Shown: piece after piece, positions 59,819 to 64,000 of the stretch
Position numbering within the stretch: position 1 is the first letter of the stretch
How the letters are laid out: each line of letters opens with the position of its first letter
Assembly: GCA_037139735.1 (NCBI GenBank)
Contig: JBAXFU010000006.1
Coordinates: forward strand, 1 to 64,000
Source of the DNA: UBA2402 sp037139735
Lineage (GTDB): Bacteria; Planctomycetota; Phycisphaerae; Phycisphaerales; UBA1924
DNA length: 64,000 nt
Reading direction: 5' to 3'
Position numbers and translations under genes: made by a program
Notes under the pieces: generated by a model
The model's database searches: none
The model's input: the letters and a program-made list of their open reading frames with translations, nothing else
What the model was told of the DNA's origin: nothing

Positions 59819-60946
59819 ATGAAGCCGCTCCGCATGTCGGCGATGCTCGTCGTGCTGACCTTGCTCCCCTCCTGCACTCGCGCGGGACGCGTGGCGGACG
59901 AACCGGCGCTCGTCGGGTCGCAGGTGATCGGCAGCCACAACAGCTACAAGCTCGGCGTGCAGCCCCAACTGCTCGACCTGATGAACGCGGCGGGGCGGCG
60001 AGGCGAGGGCGTCGATTACTCGCACCTGTCCCTCGTCGATCAGCTCAATCTCGGACTTCGGTCGCTCGAACTCGACGTGTGCCACGACCCTCGCGGCGGT
60101 CGCTACGCCGATCCGCTGGGAAATCGGCTGCTGAAACTCGCGGGCATCGAGCCGTGGCCTCTTCCCGACCCCGGGGCGATGTCGACGCCCGGATTCAAGC
60201 TCATTCATGAACCCGACTTCGACTTTCGCTCGTCTCCCGCACGGTTCGAGGACGCGACGGCGATGCTCCGCGCATGGTCGAGCAAAAGACCGGGGCACAC
60301 CGCGATCGTCGTGACGATGAACTGCAAGCAGGGATCGACGGGCCTTCCTGGGGCGACGTCGGCGCCCGCGTTCGACGCGACAACCCTCCACGATCTCGAT
60401 CGGGTCATTCTGGCGGGGCTGGGACGAGACCGGTTGGTCGTGCCGGACGACGTGCGAGGCGCGGCATCGACGCTCCGCGGAGCGGTGCTCGCCAAGGGGT
60501 GGTCCCGAGCCGACTCCCGGGGAAAGTTCATCTTCGTTCTCGACGAGGGAGCAGCGCTTCGCGAGCAGTATCTGGCGGCGTTTCCCGACCTTCGCGGCGC
60601 CACGTTCTTCACCACCGTGCCGCCCCCCGACGATCTCGCCGCTTTCCTGGTGATCAACGATCCGGTGAAGGACGAGGCGACCATCCGCGAGCGGGTGCGG
60701 GAAGGGTACATGGTGCGAACGCGGGCCGACGCCGACACGGCGGAGGCCAGGATCAATGACCGCCGGCGCTTCGAGGCGGCCATGCGGAGCGGCGCGCACG
60801 TGATCAGCACCGACTACTACATTCCCGATCGCAAGCGGGACGAACGGTTCGTGGTCCGATTCGCGGACGGATCCTTCAACCGTCCCAACCCCGTCCGCGC
60901 CTCGCGCCCGCGCGACGAGGCCCCGCACGGGGAGGGTGGCGGGTGA
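59819..60946 (+). CDS. Ca2+-dependent PI-PLC-like lipoprotein
   Basis: 375 residues. The lipobox is LLPSC (Cys19). The catalytic part starts with VIGSHNSYKLG (first catalytic His40), continues with LRSLELDVCHDPRGG (calcium-ligand region) and FKLIHEPDFDF (second His), followed by TIM-barrel strands such as HTAIVVTMNCKQGS, GKFIFVLDEGAALREQY and HVISTDYYIPD. This matches the calcium-dependent phosphoinositide phospholipase C family, whose bacterial members may act on other phosphodiesters. It should act outside the inner membrane. Its stop codon is adjacent to the end of the mutase gene on the other strand (no gap). Confidence 0.82.
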   Translation: MKPLRMSAMLVVLTLLPSCTRAGRVADEPALVGSQVIGSHNSYKLGVQPQLLDLMNAAGRRGEGVDYSHLSLVDQLNLGLRSLELDVCHDPRGGRYADPLGNRLLKLAGIEPWPLPDPGAMSTPGFKLIHEPDFDFRSSPARFEDATAMLRAWSSKRPGHTAIVVTMNCKQGSTGLPGATSAPAFDATTLHDLDRVILAGLGRDRLVVPDDVRGAASTLRGAVLAKGWSRADSRGKFIFVLDEGAALREQYLAAFPDLRGATFFTTVPPPDDLAAFLVINDPVKDEATIRERVREGYMVRTRADADTAEARINDRRRFEAAMRSGAHVISTDYYIPDRKRDERFVVRFADGSFNRPNPVRASRPRDEAPHGEGGG

Positions 60947-62749
60947 TCACCACTCCGGGCCGCCGGTGTAGCGTCCGTAGACGTCCGCCATCGCCTGCAC
61001 CATCTCGCCCAGCGTGCAGTTGGCCAACGCGCCGTCCACCAGGGCGGGCATCACGTTGTGCTTGTGGAGGCCCATCTCCACCGCCTGCGGGTCGCCGTCG
61101 CGGCAGGCCTTGCGGATGCGGTCGAGCGAGGCCCTGACCATCGCCTCGTCGCGCCTTGCCTTGAAGGCCTTGAGCCGCTCGACCTGCACCGTCTCGACCT
61201 CGGGGCCGATCTGCAGGATGTCGATGGGCCGCTGCTCGTCGTCGGCGACATAGGCGTTGACGCCGACGACGATGCGGTCGCCCGCCTCGCACTCCTCGCT
61301 GAAGCGGTAGCTCGCCTCGGCGATGCAGCGGCGGAAGTATCCCTTGTTGATCCCGTTGATCACCGAGCGGCCGAAGCGGGGCTTGCGGCCGTAGGCCGGG
61401 TGCTCCTCGAGCGGGCCGCCGTGGTCGACGCGGGCCGCGCGGGCCTGGCGCGTGGCGGCGTCGTATTCGCCCATCGCGTCGATCTCGGCGATGAACTTGA
61501 GGGCCTCGGCCTCCATGGTGTCGGTCATCTGTTCGACGAACCACGAGCCGCCGAGCGGGTCGACCGTGCGGGTGACGCCCGTCTCGTGGGCGAGGATCTG
61601 CTGCGTGCGGAGCGCGACCGTCACGGCCTGTTCGGTGGGAAGGCCGAGCGTTTCGTCCATGCTGTCGGTGTGGAGCGACTGGCAGCCGCCCAGCACCGCC
61701 GCCATCGCCTGGTACGCCACGCGGACGATGTTGTTGAGGGGCTGCTGCTCGGTGAGCGAGCAGCCCGCGGTCTGCACGTGCGTCTTCATGTAGAGCGAGC
61801 GTTCGCTGCGGGCGCCGTAGCGGTGCTTCATGGCGCGGGCCCAGATGCGGCGGGCGGCGCGGAGCTTGCAGATCTCCTCGAAGAACTCGTTGTGGCTGTT
61901 GAAGAAGAAGGAGAGTCGCGGGGCGAAGGCGTCGATGTCCATGCCTCGCTCGAGGCACGCCTCGACGTACTCCATGCCGTCGCGGAGCGTGAAGGCGAGT
62001 TCCTGGGCCGCGGTGCTGCCGGCCTCGCGGATGTGATAGCCAGAGATCGAGACCGAGTTCCACTTGGGGACGAACTTGCTCTGGAACTCGATGGTGTCGA
62101 CGACGAGCTTGACGCTCGGCTCGGGCGGGTAGATGAACTCGTTCTGGGAGTGGAACTCCTTGAGGATGTCGTTCTGGAGCGTGCCGCCCAGGTCGTTCCA
62201 CGAGATGCCGCGCTGCTTGGCCATGGCGAGGTACATCGCCCAGATGACGCAGGCGGGGCCGTTGATGGTCTGGCTCACCGTCACGTTGCCGACGGGGATG
62301 TCGGCGTAGAGGCGGTGCATGTCCTCGATGGTGCAGATGGCCACGCCGCACTTGCCCACCTCGCCGCAGGAGAGTTCGTCATCGCTGTCGCGGCCCATGA
62401 GGGTGGGGAGGTCGAAGGCCGTCGAGAGGCCCGTGTTGGCCTTGGTGCCCTTGGCCTGGCTCAGCAGGTACTTGAACCGCTTGTTGGTGTCGTCGGCCGA
62501 GCCGAAGCCGGCGAACTGGCGCATCGTCCACAGCCGGGTGCGGTACCCCTCGGGGAAGAGGCCGCGGGTGAAGGGATAGCCGCCCGGGGTCGCGATGTCG
62601 CGATCGATGTGGTGGAGGGATTGTGCTTGCGGGTGGCCCTGCGAGGCGGGGCCGTAGACGGGATCGACCACCAGCCCCGAGATGGTGACTGCCTGCGGAT
62701 CGATGGAGGGAAGGTCGGAGGGGGTCTGCTGCCGGGGAGCCGTGGTCAT
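60947..62749 (-). CDS. Acyl-CoA mutase large subunit (isobutyryl-CoA mutase type)
   Basis: 600 residues. The TIM-barrel catalytic domain of the methylmalonyl-CoA mutase family is complete: YPFTRGLFPEGYRTRLWTMR, TGLSTAFDLPTLMG, WNSVSISGYHIREAGSTAAQ, RLSFFFNSHNEFFEE. There is no C-terminal B12-binding domain (no DxHxxG), so a separate small subunit must exist. The two substrate-specificity positions read Phe79 (MRQFAGFG) and Gln202 (KEFHSQNEF), as in isobutyryl-CoA mutase, where true methylmalonyl-CoA mutase has Tyr and Arg. It is therefore more likely to interconvert isobutyryl- and n-butyryl-CoA, or a similar uncarboxylated pair. No meaB/icmB gene is nearby. Confidence 0.88.
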   Translation of the reverse strand: MTTAPRQQTPSDLPSIDPQAVTISGLVVDPVYGPASQGHPQAQSLHHIDRDIATPGGYPFTRGLFPEGYRTRLWTMRQFAGFGSADDTNKRFKYLLSQAKGTKANTGLSTAFDLPTLMGRDSDDELSCGEVGKCGVAICTIEDMHRLYADIPVGNVTVSQTINGPACVIWAMYLAMAKQRGISWNDLGGTLQNDILKEFHSQNEFIYPPEPSVKLVVDTIEFQSKFVPKWNSVSISGYHIREAGSTAAQELAFTLRDGMEYVEACLERGMDIDAFAPRLSFFFNSHNEFFEEICKLRAARRIWARAMKHRYGARSERSLYMKTHVQTAGCSLTEQQPLNNIVRVAYQAMAAVLGGCQSLHTDSMDETLGLPTEQAVTVALRTQQILAHETGVTRTVDPLGGSWFVEQMTDTMEAEALKFIAEIDAMGEYDAATRQARAARVDHGGPLEEHPAYGRKPRFGRSVINGINKGYFRRCIAEASYRFSEECEAGDRIVVGVNAYVADDEQRPIDILQIGPEVETVQVERLKAFKARRDEAMVRASLDRIRKACRDGDPQAVEMGLHKHNVMPALVDGALANCTLGEMVQAMADVYGRYTGGPEW

Positions 62750-62755
62750 GCCCCA

Positions 62756-62761
62756 ATTCTA
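62756..62761 (-). promoter_or_regulatory. Candidate -10 hexamer TAGAAT (acyl-CoA mutase)
   Basis: Minus-strand TAGAAT ends 7 nt before ATG 62749; only TGGGGC lies between. Strong example of the start-proximal pattern. Confidence 0.45.
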
Positions 62762-62847
62762 ACCGCCTCGGGCGGGGACGACGTCCGGAGGCGCCCCCCC
62801 GGCCGGCACCTGCGCCGGACCAGGCCGCGGACCATCGATTCGGGGGG

Positions 62848-64000
62848 TCAAAGCCCGAGAAGTTGGCGGATGTCGTTGTAGGTGACGGTCAGGAAGACGC
62901 ACCCGATGAGCACCAGGCCCGCCAGGGTCGCCACCGACTGAACGACCATGGGCACCGGTCGACCCGAGAGTTGCTCGTAGAGGATGAAGAGGAACTGACC
63001 GCCGTCGACGATGGGCAGCGGGAGGAAGTTGACCACCGCGAGGTTGACGCTGATGAGCGCGAGGAAGAAGAGGAGCCAGATCAGACCCTTGCCCGCCACC
63101 AGCGTGCCCAGGTGCGCGATGCCCACCGGGCCCTTGAGATGCTCCACCTTGACGGTCCCTTGGAAGAGCCGCACGAAGGTGGCGTAGGTCGAGAGCATGA
63201 CGCGCTTGGTCTCGGCGAAGCCCATGCTCAGCGCGGCGGCCGGCGACGAGGCCTTGAGCAGCACCTGCTCGGGTTCGAAGAGCCCCGGACTCACCGGACT
63301 CTGCCACCCCAGCGCGTGGATCGCCTTGATGTCGGTGGCGGGGATGGTCCAGGCGACGATCTCTTCAGCGCCCTCGGGTCCCGGCACGCCGCCCTGCGGG
63401 CGACGGAGTCGCACCGAGATCGTCGAGGCCGAAGAGGCCGCCGGGTCGGTCGAGTCGCGGAGGGCGGTGCGGATGTCGGCGAAGCAGGCGACGGCCCGGT
63501 CGTTGATGGAGATGATGCGGGCACCCGGCGTCCGGAAGACGCCCGCCGCGGCGGGCGAGAACCGCTCCTCGGACCCCGGTCGCTTGAGCGACGGCAGCGG
63601 GGTGGCCACCAGCGCGAGGTCGCGCGACGTGTCGCCGACGCCGAACCCGATCTGTCCCTTGGAGTTCACCTCGACGGCGGGCAGTTCGACGGCGGAGAGC
63701 GAGCCCGAAGGGTCCTTGCGCAGCACGGTGATGCTGATGGCGCTGCCCTTGTGGGACTGGATTTCGGTCATCCCCTCGGCGATCGAGGGGAACTCCACCG
63801 CGCCCAGTCTCGCGAAGATGTCGCCCGCCCGAAGGCCCTGGGCTTCGGCTCGCTCGGTGGTTTGGCCGACGGTCATCACCGGCATCAGCCCGAGCAGGTG
63901 CTCGATGGGCGTCACCGCGCGGTTGGCGCGCACGAGGTGGTCCACTTCGAGCTGGGCCCGCGGCTGCAGCACGCGGGTCACGCGGTCGGTGCCGTTGGTG
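62848..64000 (-). CDS. RseP-like site-2 membrane protease, C-terminal part (start outside window)
   Basis: The frame is open to the right edge, so only the last ~383 residues are seen. They comprise a first PDZ-like region (GLRAGDIFARLGAVEFPSIA), a second (FRTPGARIISINDRAVACFA), a membrane-associated segment, and the C-terminal M50 part with VNFLPLPIVDGGQFLF, the NxxPxxxxDGG motif that supplies the third zinc ligand, then a final membrane helix (SVATLAGLVLIGCVFLTVTY). The HExxH motif should lie upstream of the window. Such proteases cleave anti-sigma factors or signal peptides within the membrane. It is upstream of the acyl-CoA mutase on the same strand, 98 bp away. Confidence 0.85.
   Translation of the reverse strand, partial: TNGTDRVTRVLQPRAQLEVDHLVRANRAVTPIEHLLGLMPVMTVGQTTERAEAQGLRAGDIFARLGAVEFPSIAEGMTEIQSHKGSAISITVLRKDPSGSLSAVELPAVEVNSKGQIGFGVGDTSRDLALVATPLPSLKRPGSEERFSPAAAGVFRTPGARIISINDRAVACFADIRTALRDSTDPAASSASTISVRLRRPQGGVPGPEGAEEIVAWTIPATDIKAIHALGWQSPVSPGLFEPEQVLLKASSPAAALSMGFAETKRVMLSTYATFVRLFQGTVKVEHLKGPVGIAHLGTLVAGKGLIWLLFFLALISVNLAVVNFLPLPIVDGGQFLFILYEQLSGRPVPMVVQSVATLAGLVLIGCVFLTVTYNDIRQLLGL

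Overview
The window is high-GC DNA (most third codon positions are G or C) from a bacterium that is very probably a planctomycete of the class Phycisphaerae. The taxonomic clues are secreted proteins that end in a paired Asp-rich dockerin-like module closing in a terminal Gly-Cys, the many short Ala/Pro/Gly-rich lipoproteins, a YdjY-type lipoprotein, and an rplKAJL-rpoBC cluster with no secE-nusG in front of it. The assignment is inferred from protein style, because there is no rRNA in the window.

Layout. 1-4724: the 3' end of one secreted dockerin protein, then a 1279-residue paralogue with 14 FG-GAP-like repeats; the last 410 bp of the two genes are about 95% identical. 4934-10191: a tRNA-Glu with its terminator, a 3D-domain cell-wall protein, HtpX protease, a PlsC-like acyltransferase overlapping cytidylate kinase, and a TIM-barrel sugar-phosphate isomerase-like protein. 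10478-14894: gcvH, a LolD/MacB-type ABC exporter pair, and folK. 15029-22452: a repeat-containing secreted protein, a Xer-type recombinase, two lipoproteins (one TolB-like), two unrecognised genes, an isolated nuoC and another lipoprotein. 22782-25587: astA-astD for arginine catabolism.

25795-33562 is a complete co-directional chemotaxis operon: a haem-c methyl-accepting receptor, cheW, cheR, cheA, cheX, cheY and cheB. murD and a YdjY-like lipoprotein follow. priA and carA are divergent with only two bases between their start codons. Next come another GC-dockerin protein, a DUF3467 protein, a stand-alone TSCPD-domain protein and a secreted coiled-coil-like protein.

44592-56010 is the ribosomal/RNA polymerase cluster rplK-rplA-rplJ-rplL-rpoB-rpoC, with a promoter, an internal hairpin plus promoter before rpoB, and a terminator after rpoC. 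The tail carries a BFD-like ferredoxin, a CPA1 Na+/H+ antiporter, nadB, a PI-PLC-like lipoprotein, an acyl-CoA mutase large subunit with isobutyryl-CoA-mutase-type specificity residues, and the 3' part of an RseP-like protease.

The most notable observations are these. (i) About ten genes lack a Shine-Dalgarno sequence and instead have a TAnnnT -10-like hexamer ending 7-11 nt before the start codon, which suggests common leaderless transcription. (ii) RpoC has lost three of the four cysteines of its second zinc site. (iii) The mutase carries the ICM-type Phe/Gln pair. (iv) Two separate intergenic arrays share one 11-bp repeat design. (v) A pentapeptide-coding 15-bp repeat continues in frame directly after the nuoC stop codon.
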